From the NCBI GenBank assembly GCA_933207985.1, contig OW240912.1, positions 103,938,287-104,002,286 of the forward strand: 64,000 bases of DNA, in the 5' to 3' direction. Below are positions 19,666-33,145 of this stretch, one piece after another. This stretch comes from Pelobates cultripes (lineage: Eukaryota; Chordata; Amphibia; Anura; Pelobatidae). The translations under genes were made by a program, and so were the position numbers. Every line of letters starts with the position of its first letter. Position 1 is the first letter of the stretch. Under the pieces are notes generated by a model. It was not told the DNA's origin. It worked only from the letters and a program-made list of their open reading frames with translations, and did no database searches.

Positions 19666-21932
19666 TTTTTTTTTCACGTTTTTACAATATAATAAACAGG
19701 CTAGGTCTACATAAGAAAATATATGATGCTAGATAAACATGTTGCTCGTTGTCACAAGATTGCACAAGCCTCTCTGAATGTTAGAGTAAGTAAACAGTAG
19801 TCGAAATCTACGCTTAGTCAAGAATAGGCTATACATAGCATGGATGTTGTGTTGCAGCTTACTGTGACAAACATCAAGAAGAAAAGGAAGGAAAAAAACA
19901 AAAAACATAGGTAACATTGACATGACACTGGGTAATGACAAGTAGTGGGGTGTTAGGCTAAACAGCAAACATCAGCGCTAAGCATATAATTAATTATATA
20001 GTGCGAGTGATAACAAACAGGCTCGATATGCCACGGTAGCCATACCAAGCATAGTAAAAACCATCATGAAGGGTTGTTGACATGGCATTCAAACACACAG
20101 CACATTTTTACATTTTATATAACACCAGTTCGGTGAAATGTTGCAGTGGATCTAACTATGTGAGGTGGTGTGTATGTCTCCGTGTACACTTTGAGTTCCT
20201 CTAATGTGTCAAGGCCTGGACCTCTCATATTGTGTTTGGCTTGCTTGTCTTGCTTCAGAGCTAGGCAAAGCTTCTGCTGTATTGGGGCACCATTGTACCC
20301 TCATCTGGGATGCCTAGGGCATTATATAGGTGTAAATACCAAGCTCTCATGGTCATCTGAGGGCATGGGGGGGAGGAAGGGGAGGGGGATACAGTTGACT
20401 TGGTCTGTCGGTCGTTTTAAAGGTGGGCTATTTATGTGGGAACTCCCTTTTGTGTTGCGCTGAATGTTTAATAAGAAAAGTTGAAAGAAAAGAAAAACCT
20501 AAGTTAGCTAAGCTCTTTATAACATCAGAACTTTGAGTTGTAGAGCTCTATAAGGCTACATTGTGTGATAGTTGTTAGTCACAATTTCCTTTTCTGGTAT
20601 TGACCGCTGCATAACCAAGGAGTGAGGAGAGGAAGGGAAAAGGGAAGATTATATCAAAAACAATAGAAAAAATATTAAAAATAGAAATATAGCTTAGGCT
20701 GTGGTGGTGGTACCGGGCCGGTATTATTGGGGGACAACATTGTATCTCTGCCGGTAGTCCGAGGTGCTTCAGGTGGTGGCTGCTGCATGGGGTTCCTTCC
20801 TTGGTCCCTGTGGAACAAATGGAGGTGCAGTAGCTGGATTCCAGATGTGGGTGGTGGTAGTTGACCCATACTTAGCCATAGAGTTCCCTGGGAGCCCCAA
20901 CGTAGGCAACAGTTCTTTGCTCCCTGTAGATCGTGAACTGGGTGCGTGGTGTCTCTATGTTGTACCTGTGGGGTGATCACCATCAATATTGGATGTTGTT
21001 CTTTCGTAGGAGGAACGTGAAGCGCTGGAGAGAGCGGCGCCATTCGAGTGTGTTCCCCGATAGGTCTGCATAGAAGGAGAGTGCCATACTCAAAGGAGTA
21101 TGGGGAGTGATTGCGTACTGCATTGAGGACCACCGTTTTGTCATTACCCCTCTGGAACCGGATGATCAAGTCTCGTGGTGCCTCGGTTGGGGCCTTAACC
21201 GGTTTAGGTAAGCAGAACATCACCTCTATCTCCACCGCTTTCGCTTGCTTGGGCCGTAGAAGCACCTGTAGCAGTCTGTGTACCAGGTGAGGTAGCTCTG
21301 CCTCCGTTGTTTCTTCAGGGATCCCCCTGACCTTGAGATTCAGGCTCCTTCTTTGGTCCTCCGCTGCCATAAGCCTCAGTTCCGTTTTTGCTTGTTGCTG
21401 TGTCAGCTCACGTACTGTTTGCTGCAGAAGCGATATTTGCTGAGCATTTTGGCTGGTTTCCCGTTCCAGTGTGCCCATACGGCCTGTCAGGCCTCTCAGG
21501 TCTTGACGGATTTGGGCCACATTGGCTTGTTATGAGTCTTGAAGGCCCGCTAGCAGTTCTTTCAGGACCGCTGTTGTGACTGGAGCCGAAGCTGGTGGTA
21601 AGGGTGGCGGCTTGGGGGCCCGTAACGTAGGTACGTGCTCCTCCACTGCCCCGTTTGAGAAATCATCAGAGGCATAATCCGCGAAGGCGGCCATCTTGGG
21701 TTCCCCAGCTCTATGGGCCTGTCGTTAGAGTTCCCCAATGTTCTTATTCATGCTTGGCTTGTCCAGCTTAGCTTTCTTGGTCTTGCGACCCATTGTGCCT
21801 TTGCCTTACCGGTGCTCCATTTTGGGATTATGTGGGAACGTTTTATAGCCCTGTATTCTGCATTAAAGTGGCTTGTTAGTGCCGAGCAGTTCCAACATAC
21901 GGCCATTCAGTTCAGCAGTTTGGCTCCGCCCC
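19666..21932 (-). mobile_element. Tx1/L1-type LINE copy with ORF1 only and 15-bp TSD
   Basis: GTCCACAATCTTTTT occurs at 19651-19665 and 21933-21947 and forms the target-site duplication. Poly(T) on the plus strand (to about 19674) is the poly(A) tail of a minus-strand insertion. The 5' end begins GGGGCGGAGCC at about 21932. The 2.27-kb body holds a 5' leader, ORF1 (about 21694-20990) and 3' sequence. I see no endonuclease or RT coding. It is either a half-L1-like (HAL1-type) element or an internally deleted copy. Confidence 0.8.
20675..21694 (-). pseudogene. Tx1/L1 ORF1 protein, broken
   Basis: The reading frame starts near 21694 (MAAFADYASDDF), hits a stop near 21535 and reopens at 21520. 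A coiled coil spans about residues 1-55 of the 281-residue ORF (heptad-like LxxQTVRELTQQQAK). The RNA-recognition/transposase-22 region follows (LKVRGIPEE, DLIIRFQ, VLNAVRN). The end of the domain continues in a shifted frame from about 21070, so residues after GEHTR are out of frame. ORF1p is the nucleic-acid chaperone of L1 elements. Confidence 0.75.
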
Positions 21933-22084
21933 GTCCACAATCTTTTTCACTACTTAGTTGATATGCCCCATTTTTAATTGTTATTTTTAGTTGGGGCTCT
22001 ATTTAACTGTTTTAATCAGATTGCTACTGTTTGTTTTGGTTACTTTTGTTGCTATGTGTATCTTTTTATTTGGTGCTGCCTGTC

Positions 22085-22520
22085 CTTTGCGTCTGTGTGT
22101 GTATCTGTCAGTCTGTGTATCTGAGTGTTTGTTTGTATCTCGGTGTCAGTGTGCATGTGATTTGTGTGTGTGTGTGTGTGCGTGACTATGTATCAGTGTA
22201 TTTAACTGTGTGTCTGTGTATTTGAATGTATGTCAGCAGTGTCTGTATATCTCTTTTGTGTGCATGTGTATCAGAGTGTCAGTGTGTGCACCTACGTGTA
22301 TGTGTCTGTATCTGTGTGTCAGTTTGCAATTGAGTGTGTGTCTGTGTATCTGTGTATCTGGGTGTCAGGGTGCACGTTAGTGTATGTTTGTGTGTAACTG
22401 TGTGTCTGTATATTTGCATGTATATCAGTGTGGGTATCTGTATCTCCTATGTGTGTACGTATGTGTATCAGTGACAGTGTGTGTATCTGTGTGTGTGCCT
22501 GTATGTATCTGTGTCAAATG
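22085..22520. repeat. TG-rich microsatellite, right part of a split array
   Basis: Continues the 19320-19520 repeat type, with 'tgtgtatctg' and 'tcagtgtg' units. Confidence 0.85.
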
Positions 22521-22527
22521 TAGAAGA

Positions 22528-22670
22528 ACACAGGCAGCACTCCAGGATAATGAAGGTAAGTTTAATTCGTGGGTTCACCACCTCACCAAAACATGTGCAA
22601 TGTTTCGGCTCTGCAGAGTCTTAATCATGCATGATTAAGGCTCTGCTGAGCCGAAACGTCACACTTTTTA
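22528..22670. repeat. Foldback repeat
   Basis: The arms 'gtttcggctctgcagag' and 'ctctgctgagccgaaac' flank a centre rich in 'aatcatgcatgatt'. It resembles the frog foldback at 50703-50934, which also ends in a cgaaacgt word. Confidence 0.6.
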
Positions 22671-23059
22671 AAGCCGAGAGGCTTTACTTCACTGCATGCT
22701 CAGAGTAGTGAGCACTTCTCATAGAGAAGCATTGGATACAATGGTATTTCTATAAGATTTATTCTATTAGCAGAGAACTGAGCCGTAGATGTGCCGGAGG
22801 ACCCTATCGCTTTTCTATTGGAAACATTGGGATGACCTTCAGATCATCAACGGAGTGACAGTGTGGAGACTGGAAATCTTCTATTTTAATACACTGTGGG
22901 GTCCAATTCATCTAAATATAAAAGGAGCACTTTATAAATGTATATATTTCTAACAGTGAAGAGTTCCTTTAAAATACCTGACTGGACAAGAGCTCCACAT
23001 CAATTACTATTGATGACACAACAAGAATAAATTATATAATTAATGCTTTGTGATCTCAC

Positions 23060-23214
23060 CTTTTCTATCACCACTACTGTTCCTCTGCTCTAGGTACAAA
23101 TTTAAGTCCACTTTTTTTATTTTGGATTTCGGAGAGATTGACTGCTGGCCCAGGAAGTTTCACTGCCCCAGGAAGCTGTTTCTTCTCTTCATTTGGTGAT
23201 TCTTGTGGAACACT
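23060..23214 (-). CDS. smpx: smpx coding exon 3 (C-terminal, contains stop)
   Basis: Small muscular protein (Chisel), a muscle- and inner-ear-expressed protein tied to costameres and mechanical-stress responses in vertebrates. The acceptor (TTTTTACTCAG at 23225-23215) is followed in phase 0 by 46 codons and TAG at 23076-23074. The exon then runs 13 more bases to a donor (AAAAG/GTGAGA at 23060/23059), so the 3' UTR continues in a further exon I did not locate. The residues show the conserved core [14 protein letters not shown] and FVPRAEEQ. Joined to the 13 and 29 codons of the upstream exons this gives 88 residues, the length of human SMPX. No break is seen. Identification rests on remembered family similarity plus exon phases. 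Confidence 0.93.
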
Positions 23215-24777
23215 CTGAGTAAAAATAAAAACAGATGTATATATAAAAAGGTTTTTGTTTGACAATTGCTTTGTAAGACAAATGTTACATCAACGGTAAT
23301 ATTAAATGTTACAACAAAACGGATAAAATATTTAGCAGAACATTTTATAAAAATGTATTTATGTTCAGCTAACCAGTTTGAGAGGGAATTTAGGCATACA
23401 GCAATAGAGATATATTAGACAAAACAAATAATAGTATTAACAACTATCAATACAGCACGTCTCAAGTTGGCGTAACACGGGAGCCAAGAGGTTTATTATT
23501 ATGTATAGCTAAGGTCCAATTCGAGTGCCTGGCCATGACAGGGCTAACAGTGAGCCATTACTAAAGATCACTAGTTACAAATTTGCCTTTCCTCAGTTTG
23601 ATTTATGTGAAAAGGTTTTATTTTTTGTTTGTCTCTTTAATGTATGTATAAAACCTTTGCAAGGACCGTATTTAAAATCAAAAAGCTTATTGAAGCTAAT
23701 ACTTTTTGCACATTTTATATACAGAAATTTTCACGTTTTAAATTTGGAACTATAAGAGGTGTTTCAATCTGTAGGCAGCACGGTCACACATTACATTAGA
23801 CAAGTGTGCACCTCTGAAACCTCATTATGCTTTGCTTTGGTTCTATTTCGAACAAGGAGGTGGAAGGGGGAAGGCCTGCGGGCAGCCGGGGCAAATAGTG
23901 GCTAGAATTACCATCTGATGAACACTAATTTGACAAACTATCAGCCAATATTTAGGGTCACTTAAAGTTAGTTAGCTAGTTAATTAAATCAATAACGTTT
24001 GCATTGTTTTACTTCATATTTTATATTACCTAAAGACATTCAATCTCAGAAAAACAAAAAATTAATTGTGTCATGTTCTTTCCATGTTATCACATGCCTC
24101 TTTAATCCCTTCTTAAAGGAACACTCAAAGCACCATAACCACTACAGCTATTTTAGTGGCTTTGGTGTAAGAATTCAGCAGCACAATATATTTGGTTTCA
24201 CAGTTGAGTTTGATGGACTTTAGTCTTTTTTTAACTTAGATTACTATGTAACTACTATTCATCTATGAATGCAGTCATCCTATATTTTTATGATATGTTG
24301 TCACCCATAGAGGTCTAACACCACAACCGCTACAATAACATGTAGTAGTTATGGTGCGCCAGCATTTTGTGGTGATAAAATGCAGTTAAAAATATCTGAT
24401 ATAATGAACATTTGACCATGTAAACTGTTTCATACTGCCCTACTGCCCAATCTTCTTTCAGAAAGGAAATGATCACCTTACCAAAACCAGGTATAGTAAA
24501 ACACATGGAATTGGAATTTAAATACAGTTATCCATTTATATCACCGGTATACAGCAAACTATCTCTAAAGGCATGACTTTCACTACTGAGAGACTTCTTG
24601 AAAATTATCAACAGATTCTGTTACAACAATGTAGCACCTAAGGGCGCTTTACTACCATATTGGCAATGTACCAAGACCTTTACAATGATCTAGCACCTTG
24701 TGTGGACATTTCGTACAGTTCTAGGCACAAGAGATGAGGTATTGAAGGGTCTGTATTAGCACCAACATCACTTTAGT

Positions 24778-25330
24778 TTAAAGGATCACAATTGGGTCAT
24801 GAACACAAACATGTATTCCTGACCCTATAGTGTTCACACCACCATCTAGCCCCCCTGGGCCCCTCATGCCTCCATAAATATAGTAAAAAATCTTACTGTA
24901 TTCAAGCCAGAAGCTGTAACTCTGCATGCTGTTAGACTCTGAAAAACAAAACAAGCAGTCTGCTGACATGAGGTAGCCTGATCCAATCACAGTGCTTCCC
25001 CATAGGATTGGCTGAGACTGACAAAGAGGCAGATCAGGGGCAGAGCCAGCATGATTCAAACACAGCCCTGGCCAATCAGCATCTCCTCATAGAGATGAAT
25101 TGAATCAATGAATCTCTATGAGGAAAGTTCAGTATCTGCATGCAGAGGGAGGAGATACTGAATCACAGGATGCTGTACACAGTGCTGCCCTGTGCTCTGC
25201 TGACAGCAGATCTGAGTGGATGGAGGCATATTATCCCTCCATCAACTCCGAAGTCCCTCTGGTTCACTCTGAGTGACTGCAACTGGAGGTGTTTTGTTAT
25301 TTTATGGGGAGGGGGGGGGGATTTTTAACT
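24778..25330. mobile_element. T2/Kolobok-like MITE (right end unclear)
   Basis: The left end is TTAAAGGATCACAATTGGG. The body holds the palindrome 'tcatagagatgaattgaa' / 'ttcaatgaatctctatgag' at about 25085-25125, also found at 63455-63500. A run of nine or more G lies near 25308-25320. Confidence 0.5.
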
Positions 25331-27279
25331 TTAAAGACTCATGATCCACAGCATATTTAGGCCACTTTTGTGAAATATGGTTACATATTTAGTGGTGCCC
25401 TTACAGTTTTGCGTATGCATATATTGGGTTTTGTTAACACATGTTAGGTACCAGCAATTGTTTTGGATAACAGCATATCAATTGAACCTGTTATTTCCCT
25501 ATTGAATCTTTGCTCTGATTAGTGATTGACTTCGACAGTAGCCACATGTGATGTTTGCTTTGTGGATCAAATGGTGGTGTCTATCTACCAAGTCTGTAAC
25601 CTCTATGTTGCGTTAGTGGGTGCTTTTTACTCACAGTTTTACAATACAGTTTTTAATAAATTACTATTTTAATAAGATATACTTATTCAAAATTATATTA
25701 CATATATTAATATTATTATTATCCCTGTGATATTTTAGGCTATCACTAAAAATAAGCATGAGTAGTCTTGTTCTGCAGAGAAAATATCTCATAGGCAGCA
25801 AGTGTTTGTCAAGTTTAAAATACATCTCAGTTGGAAGACAGATGACAACTTTAAAAACACATTTGACACTGTGATATTGCATTAGAGACATCATACTTCT
25901 ACAGGGCACTTCTGACAGCAGATAAGATATAAATGTGAGACACACTTGGCCCATCTATAACTAAATCATTTCAAATCGCACAACTGAAAAGTTTAAATGG
26001 CAGAAAAAGTCAAACTTATGTTAATATTATGATGTTAGTAAAACTTAAAAAATAATGATCACTCCAGCAATTGTACATTACACAATTAAACTTCACAGTT
26101 CATATCAGACATTCTATATAGTGGGTCTTCCTGCTTGGTGGTATATAGTGAGATTGCATGGGACATTTTATTTTGCTTTCCTTTGCATTTCTATGGCTGT
26201 TTATTATGAACGTATGTGTGTTTATAACATGTAGCTCAGTGTGTTAATAAGTAAGATAGAATCTTTTAAAGTTATATTTTCAGCCTGACATTTGTCTTGT
26301 ATTCAACTCCCGGTGTAGTTAGACATGCAGTCTACATGCAGAGATTGCACAGCATCTTCCCAACAGGTTTAGTAGCCTTTTATTTTGGTTACGTAGCAAA
26401 TAATATATGGAAGCTTTACCAGTCAAAAAGTATTACAAAACCACGCAATCTCAGCCAATGCAACGAGTGGCCAACTTAATCCGATTGGAGCTCAAACAAA
26501 TTAAGGGAGCACTAACTATGCAGTTAAAAAATGAACATTTTATTACAACTAATACAAAAAAAAAAACTTACAAAACACGAGAGGGGAATTTAAACTGCTA
26601 TAAAATGCAGACAAAGTAAAACAAAATAAACACATAAAAATGATAGTGTGGAAAGCACCCTATAATAAGCAGCTAGCCCTTCACCGGATTGAGAGTCCAT
26701 CCACTAGCAGTGCAACAAATCTGATATGCTATAGGCCAGTGGTAATCAACCTTTTTCTACCTGCCGCCCACTAATGCATCTTTCTTGATGGAAACATTTC
26801 CTTACCGCCCACCAGTTTTCGCGCAAGTGTAGAATATTTTTTAGAAGGGAGGGTGTTTTAAAAAAAAAAAAAAATGTATGTACATTTATCTTTTTATTTC
26901 TACTTTATGCATGTTTATAATGTTTTTAACGTTATAAAGTTTAATGAGAAAACAAAGTAAATTGAAATTACCTTTACTAGTGATTAATGAGATCCTTGAG
27001 GTTGATGTTGCGAGACTAAATATTTGACATCTGGTTCGATTTTCGTAAGGAAGAAACTAAGGTCTCCTCTTCCGGTGATATTCAGATGATTTCTCTGTTT
27101 GCTCATAATATGATTCCTCATCTGTGCATCAGCTTCCCTCCTCAATTCCCCTCCCCACCTTTTTTTCCCCTTTTTTTCTATTTTTTAACCTTCTTTATAG
27201 TAATACCCAGTAGGAAGGCTGAGCTAGGTAGCCCACTTACTATTATTAGCCAACAACAATTCTCTCCTTTTCCTTCTTT

Positions 27280-27425
27280 CTCCTTTTTTTACAAGTACTC
27301 TACTCCTTCTTTCTCCTATTCTACAAGTACTCTGCTCCTTCTTTCTCCTTTTTACAAGTACTCTGCTCTTTCTTTCTCCTATTCTACAAATAGTCTGCTC
27401 CTTCTTTCTTCTATTCTACAAGTAC
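27280..27425. repeat. Minisatellite, ~30-bp CT-rich unit
   Basis: Four to five copies of a unit with 'ctccttctttctcc' and 'ctacaagtactctg'. Confidence 0.85.
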
Positions 27426-27730
27426 TCTGCTCACAGACAAACACATACACACACTCACACATACACTTACAGACACACACTCACAGACAAACACACTCAC
27501 ACATACACTTACAGACACACACGCACTCAGAGAAACATACACACAAACATACACACACTCACACATATACTTACAGACACACACACTCACAGACAAACAC
27601 ACACATACTTATAGACACACAAACTCACAGACAAACACACTGACAGAGAAACACATACACACAGACAAACATACACACACTCACACATACACTTACAGAC
27701 ACACACATATACTTACAGACACACAAATTA
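27425..27730. repeat. CA-rich microsatellite
   Basis: Irregular 'acacactcacagaca' and 'cacatacacttacaga' units. The long ORF here is low complexity. Confidence 0.9.
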
Positions 27731-28415
27731 TTAATATTAAATGTCCACCCAGCCTCCCTACCTGGAAATCTGGTTTGGATCTGTACCTGGGGTCCAGTGG
27801 GGCTTCACTTTGGCGGGCGGCAGAGTTCTAATCCGAGGCAGCTCTAACCTCTCTGCTCTGCTCCCTTGCAGGCAGTCTACTGATGCCAGGAGCCGGAATA
27901 TGACGTCATATTCCGACTCCCGCGCCATCAGCAAACTTCGCGGGAGGGAGCAGAGCAGAGAGGTTAAAGCTCCTTTGCCGGCTCGGATTAGAACTCTGCC
28001 ACGCCGGGGGGTCCAGAAAGTGGCCTGGCAGGAGGGAGCGCTTCCCTCCTGTCGGTCACTGAAATCTTGCGCCCCCAAGCCGCTCGCGCCCACCCACTAT
28101 AAAAAGGAGAAATCCTCTCAAAAAGAGGATTTATCCGCCGAAATCCCTACCGCCCACCTGGAATCCTTAAACGCCCACTAGTGGGCTGTAGGGACCAGGT
28201 TGACGACCCATGCTATAGGCAGACTTTAACTTTAACTCTTGCAAAGAACTACAGGAACATTTTGACAGAACTACGGGCATGGATCCGCTATTTTTATACA
28301 CGACTACTGCACTCAGCACTTTATAGTATTAATAATATATATTATGGCTGGTACTTGTGAGTGACATGATTGCCCAGAATTTACCCTTACAATCGTGGCA
28401 CCCCATCACACGTTT

Positions 28416-28460
<45 letters not shown>

Positions 28461-29895
28461 GCAACTGGCTCCGGTAATAGGATCGAGTGCACTGCCGGTG
28501 AATGGACTCTTAATTCGGTGAAGGGCTTGAGGCTTCCTGCTTATTATAGTATGCGTTCAACATTGTAGTTTTTATGTGTTTATTCACTTTTACTTTGTCT
28601 GCATTTTATGGCAGTATAAATTCCCTGTCTCATTGTTCTGTGGGGTTTTATGTATTTGTTGTAATTAAGTGATGATTTTTTTTAACTGCATAGATTGTTA
28701 GTGCTACCTCAATTTGTATAACTTTTTAATAAATTAGTGTGTCATCCTCTTTAAAGTACATCAGCTTTTCTAACAACGGATTCAATTTTTTTTATCTCTC
28801 AGTATCACTTATAACTATTTTTATATTATTCTTGTTTCTAAGCCAATTGAAAACCAGGATTCTCAACATAAAAGGAACCCTGTTTACCAGACAGAAGTAC
28901 TTCCACCAACATTTGGACTATGACCTTGGACTTAATAAATGGTGTTGAGCTATTTGCATCTTATGGCTAAGTTTAATTTTTAAGCTTTTTGTATTTTATG
29001 TAAACACAGCTGTTTGTGTTTTTGTCTCACATATACACATATTATTATATATATATAGAGATATATATATATATATATATAGATATATATATATATATAT
29101 ATATATATACTTACTTTGCCTTTTCCAGCAGAGGTTGGTGCTTCTGCTTATATAAAAGTACATCTTGTCATGACAAATCTCTACCTAACTTACAATACAA
29201 TTTTTTACTAAATGCATTACATATACAATTATTTGTTACTAAATGTATTACATATAAAAGTGGTATGGTTTTTAACTTATTTCTCCACTATACACAAAAC
29301 CACAAATAACTGAAAAGTAGAACTGCTGCAATTAAGACGTTTCATCTTTTTTATATACAATTAAAGTATAAAACATATTATGATGCAGGCATGAAGGTTT
29401 TCAGGGAAGAAGATGGTGTCATCCAGTAGAGGTGTGGCAGAGCAACAAAGAAACACTCTCAAAGGCCTAACATTCTGAAAATATCTACAGAAATTGTACC
29501 AACAGGCATTGGGGCAATACACCACTTATCCGAAAAACAAACTGTACCAACAAAGCTTATAACAAGCTGGCTGAAAATCATGTTCATTTAGAAGATTCCG
29601 TTCTGAGTCTGACTACTAAAGTAGCCAACATAGGAGAAAGATTTTGTCAAAACAGTATCAAATGATGTGGAACCCTTAAGGTGCTGACTGCAGTACTGTA
29701 CTCTTATGTACAAATGTTCTTCCAAACTACACTAGTTAATAGTATACTAGTATAGTGCTAGGAAACTTGATGACAGTATAATATTAATTTCCTATATATG
29801 GACCTGTCAGGTGCCAGAATGCAAGAAAAATAAATACAAAAAAATCCCAGAAGAATTAAATTTTGGGACTTGAATTATATACATGGTAATCTGGG

Positions 29896-30030
29896 GCAGG
29901 GGTGCCCAAACAGTAGATCTTCAGATGTTGTAAAACTACAACTCCCATGATGCTTTGTATGCTTTGAGAATGACAAAGCATCATGAAAGCTGTAGTTTTA
30001 GAACATCTGGGAATCTACCTTTTGGGTGAT
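29896..30030. mobile_element. Palindromic MITE
   Basis: Begins CAGGGGTGCCCAAAC. The left arm 'actacaactcccatgatgc' mirrors 'gcatcatgaaagctgtagt'. The right end is degraded after 'cttttgggtg'. Confidence 0.6.
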
Positions 30031-30842
30031 TTAGGAAGTGTTAAATGTGACCATCAAATGTGTTTTATGTTATAGTTTTAGGACATTTTAGTTATTAAAC
30101 ACAAAAAGTTAAGAATATGGACCTTTTTTAAAAAATTCTGATTGTATAAGAAAATGCAGAACACAAAAAAGAGTTTTCCATAGGGTTTATTTGTATTTAT
30201 TTTTATTAGAAGAAAGTTGTGTTACTGAAAAGATTGCTTAGCAACTACAGATAGACGTCTAACTGTGAGACACAATCTATTAAAGAGAGACTGCCAAAAC
30301 AAAGATGGTGGCAAGTCAGGCTTCTCCAGATGTGTGTAATTTGCTAAATAAGGATGCCAGCCCATGGATGACGCCAGGACACTATTGATAGCGCACTAAT
30401 GATATAAGTAAATGATCACAAATTAGTAATCAGTGTGCCAGTCACAGCTACAAAGGGCAAGAAAGAAAAAAAAAAGAATTAGAAAAAGTCTAAAGAAAGA
30501 CGAGTGAAGGGCAGACACTGTGGCTTAGATATGTAACACCAGTAGAGCAGTTTCTTACCATAAAAAAAATCTTGAACAGTATCCCATGCAACAATTGCAC
30601 TGTTTTCTTTTCACATATTAATTAATTGCTGAATACAGGATTGACCTTGAAGCTACATTTTCAGCAACAAAGTTAACTGCACATACATGGTTCTGTTACA
30701 TGGGGGGTCTGTGTATAGGGTGGATGGTTTTCTGAATTTGGATTTTATAGTTTAATTTAGTTTACAAGATAAGTGACTGTCATTTTTACTCTTGCGTTAT
30801 TTGGTGCACAGTAAAAAAAAATGTTTTCCTGATCCAATATGG

Positions 30843-33145
30843 CAACATTTAATTATGGGTTAGCTTTGCTCCTCACAGCAGAAAAGACAGGGAATAGAAC
30901 AACAGGCAGTCTTTTTTCCTGTACATCACAGCAGTTTGGAAGGAGTCTGCTTAAGCAGGCCTAGATTATTCTTTTATGCTCACCAGGTGAATATTTTTGT
31001 AGCCCCAGCCAAGATTCAGCCTCTAATTCCTGAAGACCAAGTGAACAGCACAGATGTAAGAGCTACCTCCCTGGGGTAGTAGTCCTTTTAGTGACTGGGG
31101 GTCTGACCTTTAAACCTCTCCCTGAGGGAATGAAAGTGGTCCACTGGATACATGAGGCAGACCCAGGGCTAAGCCTTTTTCCCTGAAGACCCAGTAAACA
31201 GCATTTCTATAAGGTGACTGCCTAGGTATGCCTCTGTAAGGTATACCACCATGTCCCGGGTTTGTTTTAAACCGTCTCTCACTGGTAATGATGCATGGCA
31301 TATGGGGTACAGGTGGAAGCGTACAGTTTTAATAGTTTAGGCTGTAATTTGTTCAAAACCCCATTTGCCGCTGAAACACATGCCTGCAGCAGATTATCTG
31401 TCTGTGGCTGCTTAGCATGTTTTCCCACCTATGGTGAGTACATTAGTAATTTAGATTAAAGACTAGTATCTGGCTTTTAGTTCCTCCCAGTTGCTTACAT
31501 GTTATGTTACTCTGAAGGAATCTTTGAACGTATGTCCTGATGTTGGACTAAATGTCCTACTTATAATTAGTAATTGCCACAATTTTTATATTTCATCCTG
31601 ATATTCTTTCAGAGCCTGACATTTGCAATATGCAGTCATTGCTGCAGTGTTTTAATAACAAACTCTATTTCTCTACTAAGCTCTGCCTTTTTTCCAGGGA
31701 GATATTGTTTTGTGTTTCCTGCAACTACAAATAAGTAGCTCACAAGGAAAAATGTAGCAGTGACAATTCTGTCTTTACTTAAAGGACCACTATAGTGCCA
31801 GGAAAACAAACTCTTTTTCCTTACACTATAGTGCCCTGAGGGTGCCCCCACCCTCAGGGTCCCACTCCCACCAGGCTGAAGGGGGTTAAACACTTACCTT
31901 TCTCCAGCACCGGGCTCCCTCGGCGCTGGGGACTCTCCTCCCTCTTCTGATGTCATTAACTGAATGCGCATGTGCGGCAAGAGCCGCGCGCACATTCAGT
32001 CAGTCCATAAGAAAGCATTCTCAATGCTTTCCTATGGACGCTGGCGTCTTCTCACTGTGAAAATCACTGTAAGAAGCGCCTCTAGCGGCTGTCAGTGAGA
32101 CAGCCACTAGAGGCTGGATTAACCCTAAAGTAAACATAGCAGTTTCTCTGAAACTGCTATCTTTACAGCTGCAGGGTTAATCCTAGATGGACCTGGCACC
32201 CAGACGACTTAATTAAGCTGAAGTGGTCTGGGTGCCTATAGTGGTCCTATAATACATACTTCCAGAGAATGACTGAATTTTCAGTTGAATTTATTCTCCT
32301 TTTTTATAGCAGTGTATGACTGTTTTCAATAAGCAGTGTCTGGAATTTCAGGGTTGGTTCCAGTCTGGTGTATGTCTGGAAGTTATGCGTTTGACAAGGT
32401 TCTGATTTGAAAATCTCATCTATTGAATACTCACACTATATTAGATAAGAACATTAACTTCTGGTTTTGCCAAACTATGTTTATAATTTCTAGACCAAGT
32501 CTTTATGTTTTAAGGAGGTTCTTCTCTAATCTATTTTATTATTCTCCATAACAAGACAGATGCAAGATCGTTGTCTCATTTTTTACGGGAGTTTGTCTTG
32601 TATTAGTCTAGTTCCTTTTTGTATTTGTTCCTTTTCTAAGTTTGGTTATCATGACCTTAATTCCTACCTGTCACTATAATTCTCCAGGATATTCCCTATA
32701 GTTTAATACCAGTGGGTTGCTGACCAGCAGTCTCTGGAATACAATGACTTGTCTGAGCAGATATAATGACAATATTCTGTTTATTACTTGATTGGCTTTT
32801 GATAAGGCTTATTAGGTTTGTGCAGCTTAACAATGGGTTCTATAACGTTTAACTGTATTTGAACTCTGTCCCTCCTACTAAATATACTATTTGGATATTA
32901 CACATAAGTAAATGCTGCCTTGCTTGATCAGGAATATGGAACATTATTTCATACGTATCAACCTTTTCTTTTCCTGATCAATATACATGACAGCGGTATG
33001 TTCCCACCCATCTACTATGAGAGTTGTGAAGATAATTACAGAGAATACCGGAGGGCAGAGGGAGGATCTATTTATACCAATGTCAGAATTCTATTTCCTG
33101 TCCTTTCTGCTGTGAGGGGAGGAGCTAACCCATAGGTAAATGCTG
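30843..33145. mobile_element. Large TIR element without ORF
   Basis: Imperfect inverted arms of about 55 bases. Left: 'tatgggttagct' ... 'cctcacagcagaaa'. Right: 'tttctgctgtgagg' ... 'agctaacccata'. The 2.3-kb interior carries a T2-like MITE (31779-32251) and no transposase. Superfamily not recognised. Confidence 0.5.
31779..32251. mobile_element. T2/Kolobok-like MITE
   Basis: The left end TTAAAGGACCACTATAGTGCC and the right end read inverted (GGTGCCTATAGTGGTCCT) form TIRs. The GC-rich core has 'gcgcatgtgcgg...gccgcgcgc' and the palindrome 'gaaagcattctcaatgcttt'. The right-hand TTAA is degraded (ATAA). Confidence 0.7.

Larger units (their letters stand above)
26737..28212. mobile_element. 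hAT-type non-autonomous element, 8-bp TSD, internal palindrome
   Basis: The duplication CTATAGGC is at 26729-26736 and 28213-28220. The terminal inverted repeats are CAGTGGTAATCAACC and (right end, opposite strand) CATGGGTCGTCAACC. Inside are a 30-base CT-rich tandem array (about 27280-27425), a CA/'cacagaca' microsatellite (27425-27730), and a ~180-base GC-rich palindrome (27821-27998) centred on TGACGTCA. No transposase. Confidence 0.85.

Noticed and set aside
19666..20670. Hidden ORF2 in the L1 3' part
   Set aside because: Only about 1 kb, with no endonuclease or RT motif in any minus-strand frame that I could see.
27086..27643. 185-codon ORF
   Set aside because: It translates a CT-rich minisatellite followed by a CA microsatellite within a hAT element.
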